From the NCBI GenBank assembly GCA_964020975.1, contig OZ026612.1:49484943-49548942 (forward strand): a stretch of DNA of 64,000 nucleotides. The letters run 5' to 3'. Both the position numbers and the translations under genes were made by a program. The notes under the pieces are model-generated. The model ran no database searches. It saw nothing but the letters and a program-made list of their open reading frames with translations, and had not been told where the DNA came from. The DNA comes from Hermodice carunculata (lineage: Eukaryota; Annelida; Polychaeta; Eunicida; Amphinomidae). Of the stretch, positions 1-11,059 are shown piece after piece. The stretch's first letter is position 1. Every line of letters starts with the position of its first letter.

Positions 1-640
1 CCATTTGGCCATTGGAAATATTATAGTAACAATTCAGCTGATTTTTGTCCAATTTTAAATCATGTTGGGTTCAAATTGTAGGTATTGTAAGTATGCACAT
101 CTGTGTTATTGTTATGTAACCTCTAAAGGTCAAAGGACAAGGTCATTTTCCCATCTGAAATATTCATATAGCCATAACGTACTCAATTTTATCCAGTCTT
201 AATCATGCTGGGTTCAAATTGCAGTGATAATAATAATGCACATCTTTGTTACTCAGATGCAACCTCTAAAAGGCAAAGGTCAAGGTCATTTGCCACTCTG
301 AAATATTCATTTTGCTTTAATTTGCTCAATTTTCACCCAATTTTAATCATGTTAGGCTCAAATTGTAGGAATGGTAACTATGCACATTTTTGTAATTTAC
401 ATGTGACCTATATAGGTCAAATGTCAAGGTCATTGGACCTTCTGAAATGTTCAAGTAGCCAAGAACTCTTCCAGTTTTCATCCAATTTTGATCATGATGG
501 GTTCAAATTGTAGAAATTGTAACATGGCACATTTTCATACATTCAACATCCATAGTAAATACCATTTTAATGTTTGGTCTTATGATTAAATTACTGACAA
601 ATGCTGGCGAGACATCCCCCTGCATATGGCTCTGGTTTGA
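1..640 (+). repeat. Diverged tandem repeat, ~145 bp unit, with AAGGTCA words and unique tail
   Basis: Four units are marked by AATCATG-TGGGTTCAAATTG-like words near 50, 194, 340 and 484, each followed by CTCTAAAGGTCAAAGG-like words. The tail (about 530-640, ATTACTGACAAATGCTGG and so on) recurs after the related block at 11390-11960, so both are copies of one composite interspersed family. The left end is cut by the window. No coding signal. Confidence 0.75.
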
Positions 641-2221
641 TATAGTCAATCTTGCACAATTGACACATCCCTACAGATAATTTTACATACATCAGCAGAA
701 CAAGTATGTTATAAACATGAAATGATCTCAATATGCGTGAGGCATCCAAACTACCAGGGCAGCAGTACGTCTTTCATACAGTTGAAGGTTCTTGAAATGA
801 TCTAGAAAAGTAATGAAGAAATGCTGACCATGAATTGACCAGTTGAATGCCTGTCATTATTGTCCAGGCTCTGGAGAATATCACATGGAAGGAAATGTTT
901 TGTTGCCACCTCACTATCTCACGTCCTGCCAGATCATATACACACCAAGCCTGCTTTCCCAATCAATAACTAGGTGACCTGGTGTAGGGTTTCATATAAA
1001 AAGTTCTATTGCTTTAGAAATTATATTCCTGCAACCACCAGATTTCATTATTGGATAAAAACAACCTTGCTGTGCGCGGACTGCTCATGCTAAGATATGT
1101 GCACCATGTGACCTGGAATTACTTCAGATGAACTGATCATGCTGGTGGCATACCTTTAAAACTACTGTCAAGAAAATTTATTTCATGTTCATTATTTATG
1201 TCCCTGTGGGACCTTCACATTTCTTAAATGCACAGTTAATCTAACAATGCGATGCGTGTAAGTACTTCAGTCCATGTGAACAGTGCATTTTAATTGTTTT
1301 CGAGATGGGTCACAACCGCGAAAATGTGCCCACCAGGGAAAATGACCATATATGCTTATCAGATTAATTAACATATGTAAGCCTTAGAGAATAGAGCAGC
1401 GATCTTATCTAAACTTGAGTTAGCCTTTGAAGTACTAGTAAGACTGGAACAGTTATCAAAGATGTGTAACCAGCATGCTGACTTCTGTACAAAGGTGCAC
1501 AGATTAATGCTGATTAGGATCCAAGATAAAAATGGTTTTGAACTGACCGACTGAAGTTATCATAAAATTGTAATTTTTTTTTTTTAACAATAGAGTTGTT
1601 CAGTTGTTTGATATTGAAAGCACAGGTTGCTCTCAGACACATAGCCTGACAGACAATAGCAATGAGATGGAAACACTATAAATTCAAAGCAGGAGCACTG
1701 CTTAAAAGTCACCCAACAAAACAATGGAAGAATGTAAGTCAGAAGGTAATGACATGCGAATAAAACCATGGAACAATAAAACTAGTTTCTGTCCTCCATG
1801 ATAAAACATAGAAAAGATAAACTTGTAACAACCTGTAAGAAAATCTCAAGCAGTTGGGGAAAAGTTCAGTGCCCTGCCCCTGCTTGGCCACAAGAAGACA
1901 ACTTGCATACAGAACTTACAAGTTATACAAGTGATGCATATTCAGTCAGGTTTTGAATAGGCCTTATTGATCCTGCATTGCAACAGATAAATGACATGGA
2001 CAATGGGCTGGGATCAACAGACAGAGGGGCGTGGTTTGAAGCTGAGTTTATTAGGGCAGTATATTGCTTTTACTTCATGAAATACATTGGGCATAATTCA
2101 TCCAATATTCCTGTATTATAACCAATACCAGTCAACAAAAATTGGATAATAAGAATAATATATGTCCTAAATATGGAAAAAGGAAAAGAAAAAAGCAGAT
2201 GTTTTGTGAAGATTACAATTA
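641..2221. other. Intronic DNA, nothing recognised
   Basis: AT-rich sequence with short random open frames only, none with splice-consistent or protein-like character. I see no repeat copy elsewhere in the window that matches it. Confidence 0.5.
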
Positions 2222-2401
2222 CAGTAAAACCTCTCTTACCTAACACCTGCATATACCAAATACACCTCTCTATACTGAACACCATTTCTCGGTCCCAAAT
2301 ATATACTTTCAATGCTATCAAACCTCTCTATACCAAACACCTCACTATACCAAACACTTTTTTCTGGTCCCAAGGGTGTTCGGGATAGGGAGGTTTCACT
2401 G
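2222..2401. mobile_element. Mariner-type MITE, CAGTAAAACCTC ends, TA target duplication
   Basis: The ends are CAGTAAAACCTC and GAGGTTTCACTG, an imperfect 12 bp inverted repeat, flanked by TA on both sides. The interior repeats 'CTCTATACCAAACACC'-like words three times. The length of 180 bp and the ends are typical of non-autonomous Tc1/mariner relatives. There is no coding capacity. Confidence 0.75.
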
Positions 2402-2437
2402 TATTTGATCCATACATATACAAGACTGGACAGAAGA

Positions 2438-2457
2438 ATCGGGGGGGGGGGGGGGGT
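2438..2457 (+). repeat. Poly-G run, just 3' of the MITE
   Basis: About eighteen G in a row (with a short CG lead-in). The window has several such G or C homopolymers (near 6686, 6735, 11150, 13833, 20826, 42162), often near repeats. Confidence 0.8.
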
Positions 2458-2669
2458 TATGATTAAAGTAGTCTACATAATGAACAGGTTCTTCTGTCCT
2501 TCCTTTGTAAGAATCCTGTATGGATCAGATAATTGTAATGTTAAACAAACATCCAGTTATTTACACATCATTTCAGATGATCATTTACTGTTACAGTTGT
2601 TGTAAGTTTTCGTTTCCACACAATAACTAGAATTTTTTTTATGAAACGACCTGTATATTGCATAGAATC

Positions 2670-3245
2670 ATAGTCCTTATCCAGGGCTAGGTTAAGTTAG
2701 AAGATGGGTGACCATGACCTAAATTCAAAGGTCAGAAGGGCACTTTAGTGAACTTGATTATCAATTATAACCCAGAATTTAAGTTATGACCTGAATATTG
2801 CACATGGCAATTGTCCTCAATTATGGCTTGGTCAGCTTAGAGGATGCATGACCTTGACCAAATTCCCAAGGTCTCCACCTGGAGTCTGATTTGTGAACTT
2901 GGTTGCCATATGATAACTACAGATATTTTTGACCTAGGGCTTACATACTGCACAAGAATATAGCCTTGTATAAGAGCTAGGACAAGTTCTAAAATGGATG
3001 ACCTTGAGTCAGTTCCAAAGGTCACATAGCCACATTACTGAATTTGGTCTCTGCTTTATAAGTGTAGAATTTTTTCAGCCACTGCTTTTTTTGTAGATGT
3101 TTATAGTCTTCTATTAGAGCTATATCAGTTTCAAAGAAGGGTGACCTTGACCTAATTTCCAATGTCACATGGCCAATTTAATGAATTTGGTTTTTGCATC
3201 CTCTTCCCAAGGTCATGAGTGTCCCATTTAATACTATCAACAGGG
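2670..3245 (+). repeat. Tandem repeat, ~145 bp unit, with TGACCTTGA
   Basis: Repeated units contain 'GGGCTAGGTTAAGTT', 'ATGACCTTGACC' and 'AAGGTCACA TGGCC'-like words. TGACCTTGA is at 2849, 2999 and 3142. The family recurs at 47260-47420 and 50240-50350. Confidence 0.75.
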
Positions 3246-3499
3246 TAATGAAGGCATACATAATGACAGTAGTGGGGCATCCATGTTTTACAAAAGTGTC
3301 TTGCTTTTTCATTTTATGCACTTAAATTTTTAGTATTTGTTATACTACAATGCAAAAAGATTCTGATTTGCTTTTGTTATCAATACAATTAGGACATGGA
3401 TGCCACATGTTTGGAAAGACAAAAATATGCAAAATTTTTAGCACTTTAAGTTCAGAGTTTTGTGCATATTAACTCTTCTCTCCCATCTGTTGTTTTTTT

Positions 3500-4368
3500 T
3501 TTTTTTTTTTTGTTATCTCCCGCCCACGAAGTGGGGGGGGGAGATATAGTAATGACGACCGTCTGTCCGTCTGTCCGTGCATCCGTCCGTCCCACATTTC
3601 TTGCACGCGATATCTCTAGAACAGATTAAGCTAGGATCATGACTTTTTAACAGTTGGTCACCCTTATAAGTGTTCACGTCGAGTTAGAAGGAGAGTGACC
3701 TTGACCCCATTTCAAGGTCACCAGGGTCATTTATCTCTAAACTTCTTGCGCGCGATATCTTAAGAACCAGACATGATAGGATGAGGAAATTTTCACAGTT
3801 GATCACTCTTGTTAGGGTCTACATTGAGTTCGAAGGTGTGTGACCTTGACCTAATTCCAAGGTCACCAGTGGCAATTCAATTTTCTTTGAATTTTTTGTG
3901 TGCAATATCTGAAGAAACAAGTGAGCTAGGATCACTTAACTTTTACAGTTGATCAACCTTGTAAGGTTCTATGTCATGCTTGAAGGACCTTGACCTTGAC
4001 CTAATTTCAAGGTCACCAGAGGCAGTTCATCCATCCCACATTTCTTGCGTGCGATATCTCAAGAACCAGTAAAGCTAGGATCATGAATTTTTTACAGTAG
4101 GTCACCCTTATTAGTAGTCACATCGAGTTCAAAGGAAAGTGACCTTGACCCCATTCAAGGTCACCCAGGGTCACTTCTCTGTGAATTCCTTGCGCGCAAT
4201 ATCTTCAGAACCAGATAAGATAGTATAATAACTTTTACAGTTGATCATTCTTGTTAGGGTCTATATCGAGTTAGTAGGTCAGTGACCTTGACTTTATGTC
4301 AGGGTCACTAGTGGCATTTCAATTCTCTTTGACTTTGTTGTATGCAGTATTTGAAGAACCAGGTGACG
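3500..4368 (+). repeat. Tandem repeat, ~147 bp unit, starting TTATCTCCCGCCCACGAAG
   Basis: Five units each carry GCGCGATATCT-like, AAGAACCAG, ACAGTTGATCA and TGACCTTGACC-AAGGTCACC words. TGACCTTGA is at 3696, 3841, 3991, 4140 and 4283, giving a period near 147 bp. The head, GCCCACGAAGTGGG followed by GGAGATATAG, is a short inverted repeat. This is a middle-repetitive family, not a gene. Confidence 0.8.
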
Positions 4369-4505
4369 TATAGAAACAGTCCAAACAGGCTACCAGCAGC
4401 TTTCTTTTGTGTTATTATAGCAAAAGAAGGGGAAAGGGTGTGGTAACCCTTGCCTCTGGAGCTAGCGGCAGACTTTCGCTATAGAAACAGTCCAAACAGG
4501 CTACC
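4369..4505 (+). repeat. 26 bp perfect direct repeat bracketing an ~85 bp spacer
   Basis: The same 26 bases (starting TATAGAAACAGTCC, ending ACAGGCTACC) occur at 4369-4394 and 4480-4505. The second copy runs straight into the LINE endonuclease fragment, so the duplication may mark the 5' edge or an early rearrangement of that insertion. Confidence 0.85.
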
Positions 4506-4830
4506 TTGGCTCCTTATGGTAGTCTACTGCCCTCCACACACACCAGCCAGACAGTTTCTGCCTTTACTTTATGAAGAAATCTCGCACTTCCAGTCCACTA
4601 TGAACTAATATTGATGGGCGACTTCAACAATCTTTGCCCCAAACCAACCCATCGCAAACTCAAGCAGTGGATATCAAAGCCAAGACATAGGCTTGGTGGT
4701 TACCTGGATCTGATCTTCACAGACGACAATAACAACAGAGTCCTATCTGCTGATGCATTCCCGGTGCCATACACAGACCATCACATGACATGGATCACAC
4801 TGCAGAACTTAACAGAGAATCACAACTAGT
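4499..4830 (+). mobile_element. LINE (non-LTR) fragment: endonuclease domain
   Basis: Conceptual peptides VVYCPPHTPARQFLPLLYEE and then LMGDFNNLCPK, GGYLDLIFTDD and PVPYTDHHMTWITL give the order of motifs seen in the apurinic-type endonuclease of jockey/CR1/L2-like LINEs (GDFN, then DLIFT, then S/T-DH). The first peptide ends at a stop and the second lies in another frame, so the piece is dead. The 5' part of the endonuclease and the reverse transcriptase are missing. Confidence 0.75.
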
Positions 4831-6074
4831 AACCTTTGTAAGAAACAGTTATTTTTCTGTTTCATTGACACTATACATTTTTCTTGTTTTCAGATGACTA
4901 CAAATCACATGTAAAATTCCAGCATTCTGCTCATGCCATAATTTTTAGGTTATTTTTTATTTACTTGAGTATATGTTTACCATGACACCCAGGGTAGAGG
5001 TACAGTTAACGTAACGTCCCCATTTAAGCACAATATCAGAAACATGCCAGTATGTACCTGCCAAATATACAGTTATCTTTGTTTTAAAATTATGTGGGTG
5101 GGAGATATGGACAGCGTCAGCGTCAAATTGTTTGTTTTTTTTGTTTTTTTTTTGTTTTTGTTTGTTTTTTTTTTTTTTTTTGTGGTTTTTTTAATGGGAT
5201 AGATAGGAGGAGCTATCATTACACTGCAGTGATAATAATAGTTTATGCCAAACACCATTTGCTCAGCCAGAGGGGAGTACTGGAAGTGAAGGGTTAAGGA
5301 AATGCATGATTTAAGCTATTGGAAGAAGCCAAAATAGTGTTTCCAATGTGAAAGTTCTATTGACCACATCATAAATACAAGCTGGTCTGTTCCAAGCGAT
5401 CTGCCTCAAGGTATGCTGTTTAATTCATTACTTCTCCATTGATTTTCCCCTCAGCTTTGGAACACCCTCAGTACGCTGCAGTGCCAATATGTAGGCATGA
5501 GAACGGAAATAGAATGCTTGTGTTTCTGTGAGTGATTCTAGTGGACTGGTTTCCTTTTCTGTGGGATAAATATTCATGCAGAATGTTAAAAGAAGTCAGG
5601 AACTTTGGGAAAGTGCCAGTTGATTATCTGCTTCCATCTTTTTGTGTGATTCATTATACATTACATGAAACATTTATGTCAGACATGATTCGAGACAGTT
5701 TTCAGGTTCCTGTAGTTAGGACAGAATGAAAGTATACAACAAAACATGTACCAAGGTATGAGAATGCATGATTTCTGATTCTAATCGATAGTATTGAATG
5801 AACTTCACTGAACATACCATGTGAAGAAGGATAGAGTTCTGGTAATTTGATACATGTAAACATAATCATGCAAAAAAAAAAAAAATAAAAAGGAGTAAAA
5901 AATGCAGCATATGCAATCTTTTTGTAAATGTTTTTAATATCTCAGCTGACAGGTTTGTCAATCAGCTGAGCTTGCCGAATGGGTCTTCATGCAACACCCA
6001 TCTGTTCATCAATAGACATTGACAAATTTTATTTACACTCAGTCCTTAAAACAGAAACACCGGGCAGGGGCCAG
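4831..6074. other. Intronic DNA with a T-rich tract (5128-5190)
   Basis: Ordinary AT-rich intron. It contains a T/TTTG tract at 5128-5190 and a GTGGGTGGGAGATATGG stretch at 5094-5110 that echoes the head of the repeat at 3510. An A run lies at 5873-5886. No gene is recognised. Confidence 0.5.
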
Positions 6075-6078
6075 TTTA

Positions 6079-6306
6079 CCCTTTCACCCTGAAACTGGCC
6101 TAAAGCAGCAGGTGGTGAATTATCTGCTTCAGTGCTTTCAACTAATTTCAACAGCAATGAAAAACAATTTATTGAGAATTGTAGATGCGACCTATCAAGA
6201 TCAGATGCCCCAGGTTAACAGCTTTCCTTGGCATGGGTTCAGGACTTGGTGCCCAGTCCATGCCAAGGTTAGCTGTTGACTCAGTCTTAGTTCAAGGGGG
6301 AAAGGG
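6079..6306 (-). mobile_element. Family A TTAA-type MITE, copy A1 (reverse orientation)
   Basis: The ends CCCTTTCACCC and GGGGGAAAGGG are flanked by TTTA/TTAA. Near the right end, the hairpin arms AACAGCTTTCCTTGGCATGG and its complement (TAGCTGTTGACT on the far side) are visible. The rest aligns with copies at 7436, 23713, 31110 and 58974. TTAA targets point to the piggyBac or Kolobok superfamily. Confidence 0.8.
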
Positions 6307-6676
6307 TTAAAACAACGTGTGATAAAGACAGAAAACTAGAGATTGCAATAAAAGGAAGATAGTGTGAAAAAATTTGTATGAGACAATACAACATGATATG
6401 CTTGTCGTGTATTTAGGAGATTGTAGTATGATTACTTTGGCATAACCAGAGAGTTTAAGTGTGCAGGAGCTAGAGAATTTATGATTTTGAAAGTATCAAG
6501 CGCAACTTGTTGTGAACTCTGTATCTTTATGGATGGAAAATGGATTGTGGGTAAAAGGTCCTTGCATGGTGACAGGTTGTCATGGTAGGCCAGAATTTCC
6601 AAAATTGTTGGCTCCCTGAATGGATGGGTCCCCTGGACAAAACACTTGCCAAATGGTTCAGCCCAGAGTCCAAATA

Positions 6677-6748
6677 TTCAGTTCCCCCCCCCCCCCACAC
6701 ACACACACATACACACACCCTATTGTATGACCTCCCCCCCCCCCCCCC
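6677..6748. repeat. C-rich homopolymers with (CA)n and a (C)n run
   Basis: Two C runs (6686 on, 6735 on) flank a CACACACACA tract. Simple sequence only. Confidence 0.8.
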
Positions 6749-6792
6749 GAGATTTAAAAAAATCAGTCTTGTAACTTTAATATTGCCATATA

Positions 6793-6971
6793 CAGTGGTA
6801 CCTGCAGTATGTGGCCACCCTTCTGCCAAAAGTGGCCACATAAAGCAGGTGGCCTGTCACCACAGGTAAATTTTACAAAGAGATTGATTCCTATGTAATA
6901 TCCTAGTGACCACAAAAAGCAATATGGATGCTCATGGCAGTGGTTGCATACAGCAGGTACATGTTCCACTG
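6793..6971. mobile_element. Mariner-type MITE, CAGTGGTACCTGC ends, TA duplication
   Basis: It begins CAGTGGTACCTGCAGTATG and ends GCATACAGCAGGTAC...CCACTG, flanked by TA. It shares its interior (GTGGCCAC, AGCAATATGG, ACAAAAAGCA) with the copies at 41261 and 56164. Confidence 0.85.
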
Positions 6972-7435
6972 TAGTTGGTGCCATTGCAGTGTTTTCCTGC
7001 AACAGTTACAGGTGATCTTGGTTATAGATTTTCATTCAACCATGGCTCAGTAAGAGGCCTTAATTAATAAGATAAGTATAATGGGGATAATAATCAATAG
7101 TGTAAACTTCAAAGTGGCCTTTGAAAATATGAAAGCAATAATATAAAGCAGAGATGATATAAGTAATAAATTTAATTAAATAATTCTATATACATATACA
7201 TGTATAATATAAGTTGACTTTGTTATCAATTATTCAGAAAGGGCCCAAAGTGGGGTGGGGGGGGGAGCAAATATTCTTTGACACCAGCTTCAGGGCACAG
7301 ACAGAAATGTAATTAAGTTTCAGAGTCCTGAACATCATTGGGTAAACTGTTCAGCATCATCAGACTTGTGAAGCTGTGCTACATAGATGTGGATGTATGC
7401 AGGAAGATATTTTTGTCAGCTGGTCATACATTTAA
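6972..7435. other. Intronic DNA, nothing recognised
   Basis: AT-rich, with a short G run (7255-7266). No supported feature. Confidence 0.5.
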
Positions 7436-7667
7436 CCCTTTCCCCCTTGAATTAAGACTGAGTCAACAGCTTTCCTCGGCATGGGTTGGGCACTAAGTGA
7501 CCAACCCATGCCAAGGAAAGCTGTTGACCTGGGTCATGTTGTCTTGACAGGTGTCATCTTCAATTTTCAGTCAAATTGTTTTTCATTGCTGTTGAAATCA
7601 GTTGAAAATGCTGAAGCAGACGACATTTGACCACCAGCCAGTTTTGGCCAGTTTAAGGGGGAAAGGG
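7436..7667 (+). mobile_element. Family A TTAA-type MITE, copy A2 (full length)
   Basis: TTAA then CCCTTTCCCCCTTGAATTAA at the left; GGGGGAAAGGG then TTAA at the right. The hairpin near the left end has arms GTCAACAGCTTTCCTCGGCA and TGCCAAGGAAAGCTGTTGAC, nearly perfect. The rest is an unpaired A+T rich body with CAGACGACATTTGACC. Length 232 bp. Confidence 0.9.
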
Positions 7668-8017
7668 TTAAATTGTGAACATCTTTTATGAGCCTAAACA
7701 TATCAATTATGTAATTTGGCAACATTTCATCATGTGACTTGGACACCAGTTTGTTTTTTTAAACATTGTTCTACTTTGAATGGACATCCGCTTTAAGAAC
7801 TGGTGAGACACCAAAGCAATTTAGGGGTAACTACTTCATATACTTACCTATCTCATAAACTGAAAAGTATGAATGCTAACATTCCTAATGTATTGTTATT
7901 TCTGAAGAGGAAATTAAAAGATGTTAAATGTGATCATAATTTCAACTTTGTGAGTTGATTGTTGAATAAAATTAAACTCATTGGCAAACATGTCCAATAT
8001 GAGACCCCTATACAAAT
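7668..8017. other. Intronic DNA, nothing recognised
   Basis: No feature seen. Confidence 0.5.
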
Positions 8018-8311
8018 GTGAATATAACTCTTCGCAAGTTTACTATACTCCTGGAGGGAATATATTGGAATCCTCATATCCGTCCTTCTGTCCATATCGG
8101 ACAAGTGCTACATATTGCTAGAAACACCACACTTTTTATCAAATTTGTCAATAGAGTCAGAACTTTGTTGCAAAAACTACAATGCAAAGGTTATAAAAAA
8201 CAACAACTACACAAAACTCTGTTGAAATGTTTCCAGAGATATGACCAAATACCTAAAAAATACAACACTAACTCAAGATCATTAGTCAAACAATGTCAAG
8301 ATGGAGCTTGA
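8018..8311 (+). mobile_element. Possible retroelement fossil: region after a reverse transcriptase
   Basis: The conceptual peptide contains GQVLHIARNTTLFIKFVNRV and then KLQCKGYKKQQLHKTLLKCF. This resembles the stretch downstream of the catalytic core in retroelement polyproteins of marine animals (pattern RIAR...F..R...L...L...G.....L...F.K...R). The class (Penelope-like or non-LTR) cannot be told. It is a short, incomplete fossil. A chance frame is possible. Confidence 0.4.
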
Positions 8312-8559
8312 AATGACAAAGGGTAGTCCTCAAAGTGTTTAGAGTGGTAAGAGGGAAAGTACCCGGGGTAAAGTATACTTAACCCACCTAGAGAATTTTC
8401 TCTAGTCTGTCTTAAGTCAGAAAACCATGATCATACTCACTTTTTGCAGGATTTCTTTCATTTCAACCATCATCCAGTGTAGTGTAAGAGGTGGCTTTCA
8501 GCTAATACCTTAGTACACTTTACCTCATAACACCTCTAGTCAACTTTATGGTGCTAAAA

Positions 8560-9260
8560 ATTGTATTAGTATTTACCTGTTTATACCAGTGTCAGTATAG
8601 TGGAATAGTGCATGGAGCTTTCAAGTTTCAAAGGAGACGTCCGTCGTCCCAATTCACATTTTTGACTTCTCCAAAACCGTCAAACAGATTTATTTCAAAC
8701 ACTGAACTTGTATCCGCATCTAGTCCCAGAATTTTCATTGGGTCCTTTTCAAACTTTGCACACTTAACTGGCATGATGTGGGCCAGTGCATATTACATTG
8801 CCCTGTCACTGCTTTCATTTTTTTTATTTTTAATGATTCATTTAAATTTTACAGATCCTGCTTAAATATGCATGTTCATATTTATGGATGGGGCTGAACT
8901 TGTATCCACAACTAGTCCCTCATTTTTCATTGGATCCCTTTCAAATTTGGCACACTTCATTGGTATGGTCTAGGCTAGTGCATATTACATTGGCATGATA
9001 CTGCTGTCATTTTCTGATTTTTTTTAATGATAGGTTAACATACATGTTAATATGGGGGGGGGGGCTGAACTTGTATTCTCAACTAGTCTCAGGTTTTCCA
9101 GCTGAAGTCTTTGAAATTTGGTAGACTTTACTGACATGATGTGTATTGGTGATATTATATTGCCATGGTGCTGCTATGATTTTCTGATTTTTAATGCATT
9201 TTTAAAAAATAATAAATTTACAAATTTGGATTATGTGTAGAGCTGAACTCAGGGTTTATA
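8560..9260 (+). repeat. Interspersed repeat with ~180 bp tandem unit (CTGAACTTGTATCC)
   Basis: CTGAACTTGTATCC-like words recur at about 8702, 8893 and 9065. Each is followed by ACTAGTC, TTTCATTGG, TCAAATTTGG, and GTGCATATTACATTG. The head (8630-8690) has TTGACTTCTCCAAAACCG, shared with the repeat family at 52.4-55.1 kb, so this is another arrangement of that family. Confidence 0.7.
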
Positions 9261-10074
9261 TGTGTTCCCCATGTTCAAACCATGCCAAATGCCTTGTGGA
9301 TACACTCTTCAGGGAGGCTCATATATAAGTGATCTTGGGTGCGGGAGTATATTATTGTGTCATCGCTAGATGACACCACACTCTAGTTAAAATTTCAGAC
9401 TTTTTGTTGCAAAAATTATTAACGCTAGTGTGGTTCAAAAGGTAGTCATTTTTTTTATATATCTTGTTTATTTTTTTCAAATATATGTTTTCAAATATGG
9501 AGGGAGCCCCATTTATGGAAACATCAATTCTAGGTTTTCATAACTATAAAACAAACACTGACAAAAAAACATGCACAATGTTTTTTGAGCCGCATCATAG
9601 GCACACATTCTGTGCAAAAACAGACACATTTATTCATTTATTTTTTCACTGGTGTTCTGCACATGTCTTTGTCACCTGTATTGAAATCTGTTGGATAAAT
9701 AAGATTTAAAGCATTAGACTTCACTTACGAAGCAATGGTAATTTTAGAATTGTTGTTAAAGAATGTCATCATGATCTACTATATCAAAAACTTAACATAA
9801 GTCCTGCAAAATTGATCCATGTAGACTGTCATCATCTAAAGCTATAAGCCACATCTCCAACAAATTGTGCAGACATGTTCTTGATCTTGTTAAATATCCA
9901 TGAGATCATTAGGAAGGAGGTATGTATGTTCATGTTCATACTGTTCTGCAACATTATCACTGTGCGTGTGATTGATGCAACTCATCAGTGACGGGTAAAG
10001 AAGTTATTGGGGCTGCTTATAATGTGTGTGTGGGGTGGGTAGGGGGTGGGTAATATTGCGGATGAATGTTGTGC

Positions 10075-10109
<35 letters not shown>

Positions 10110-10593
10110 CATATATGAACATAATAGGTCCTGCATGGGAGTATATTCCTGGTGTAACTATCCAACTGGACATGTCAGAGTGATGTCAGAAGGGACGTGT
10201 ACTGTAACTGACAGTCATGTGACCAGGCCCTGGTAACCAAGGTATAGAATGGTTACTATAACCACCTGCCTGACAATAACAATGCAACAGTTGGCCCTGT
10301 ATACATATTGTAAGCATTAAGAATATTAATAAAGATATGTGGGTGCCCAATGGTAGCATTATTTAGAATTATATTGTGAGTGTCATCAAGCTTATGTCAG
10401 CTAAGCACAGGACTGTCACAGTCCTCTTGTTTAATGTAGATATGTAGTTACATACATGTAAAGGCAATTGATGCTGTGATAATTGCTTACTTTATTTTAC
10501 AAGTTTTTTTTTATACTTTTCTTGTAGATCTTGTGAGTAGTCAGTTTAATAAGATTGACAGCCAACAGCTTTAATTATTGCTCAGTATTGATA
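9261..10593. other. Intronic DNA with (AT)n at 10075-10112
   Basis: A dinucleotide AT tract lies at 10075-10112. A short 'CAGCTAAGCACAGGACTGTC' stretch at 10397-10417 matches the 3' tail of the CAGCTGAGCACAG repeat family (26250, 50390). Otherwise plain intron. Confidence 0.5.
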
Positions 10594-10767
10594 CAGTGAA
10601 ACCTCATTATAACGACACTCAGATATCTGACATATTCATTACAGTGACACAAATTTTGAATGGCAAAAGTTTATTTTCTTTGTTGTTTGATTCATTTATC
10701 TGACATATTCAGTTATCCGTCACATTTCTGAGGGTACAGATGGTGTCTTTATAATGAGTTTTCACTG
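10594..10767. mobile_element. Mariner-type MITE, CAGTGAAACCTC ends, TA duplication
   Basis: The left end CAGTGAAACCTCATTATAA and the right end TTATAATGAGTTTTCACTG are inverted repeats matching at 18 of 19 positions, with TA on both sides. It lies only 142 bp before the PAS exon. Confidence 0.9.
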
Positions 10768-10909
10768 TATTTTAATAGGACGTTTGCTGGTGACCTCTAG
10801 CTTTATCTGAAAGCCACAGAAAAACTTTTTTTTGACATCTTTAGTTCTCTTTTATTCTTATTGAATGATCTCACATCATCTGGTCTCACCCAGTATCATC
10901 TGTTTGTAG

Positions 10910-11059
10910 GTACCAAATTCCTATGTAGTGTACTGGTGGCACCTGTCAGAAATGAGAACAATGAGATTATTCTGTTCATCCTCAACTTGGAAGATGTCAC
11001 AGATGCCCCAGCTAAAGGAGGATACCGAAACTCATTAAAAAATACAGAATACAAGAACA
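10910..11059 (+). CDS. KCNH (erg): ERG-type K+ channel (KCNH2/6/7-like), internal exon: C-terminal part of PAS domain
   Basis: This exon encodes the last strands of the N-terminal PAS domain, which in ERG channels docks on the cyclic-nucleotide-binding homology domain and slows closing (deactivation). The visible peptide runs GTKFLCSVLVAPVRNENNEI, then ILFILNLEDVTDA. Human ERG1 has [20 protein letters not shown] then MFILNFEVVMEK, so the match is close and runs without gaps through the beta strands. The acceptor is TGTTTGTAG before 10910 and the donor is GTGAGT at 11060. The exon is 150 bp, enters in phase 1 and leaves in phase 1. As I remember it, human KCNH2 exon 3 (165 bp) has the same phases. 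The reading frame stays open for a few codons past the donor, so the splice ends rather than stops set the limits. The preceding PAS exon is not in the window. Confidence 0.93.

Noticed and set aside
3541-4368. CRISPR-like array of regular repeats
   Set aside because: The genome is animal, units are long (~147 bp) and diverged along their whole length, with no spacer pattern.
4611-4829. 72-codon open frame as a host gene
   Set aside because: It is the endonuclease scrap of a LINE.
1-10909. Upstream PAS exon of ERG (residues like RKFIIANARVENCAV) in the first 10.9 kb
   Set aside because: No frame on the + strand shows PAS-like sequence; the exon is probably upstream of the window.
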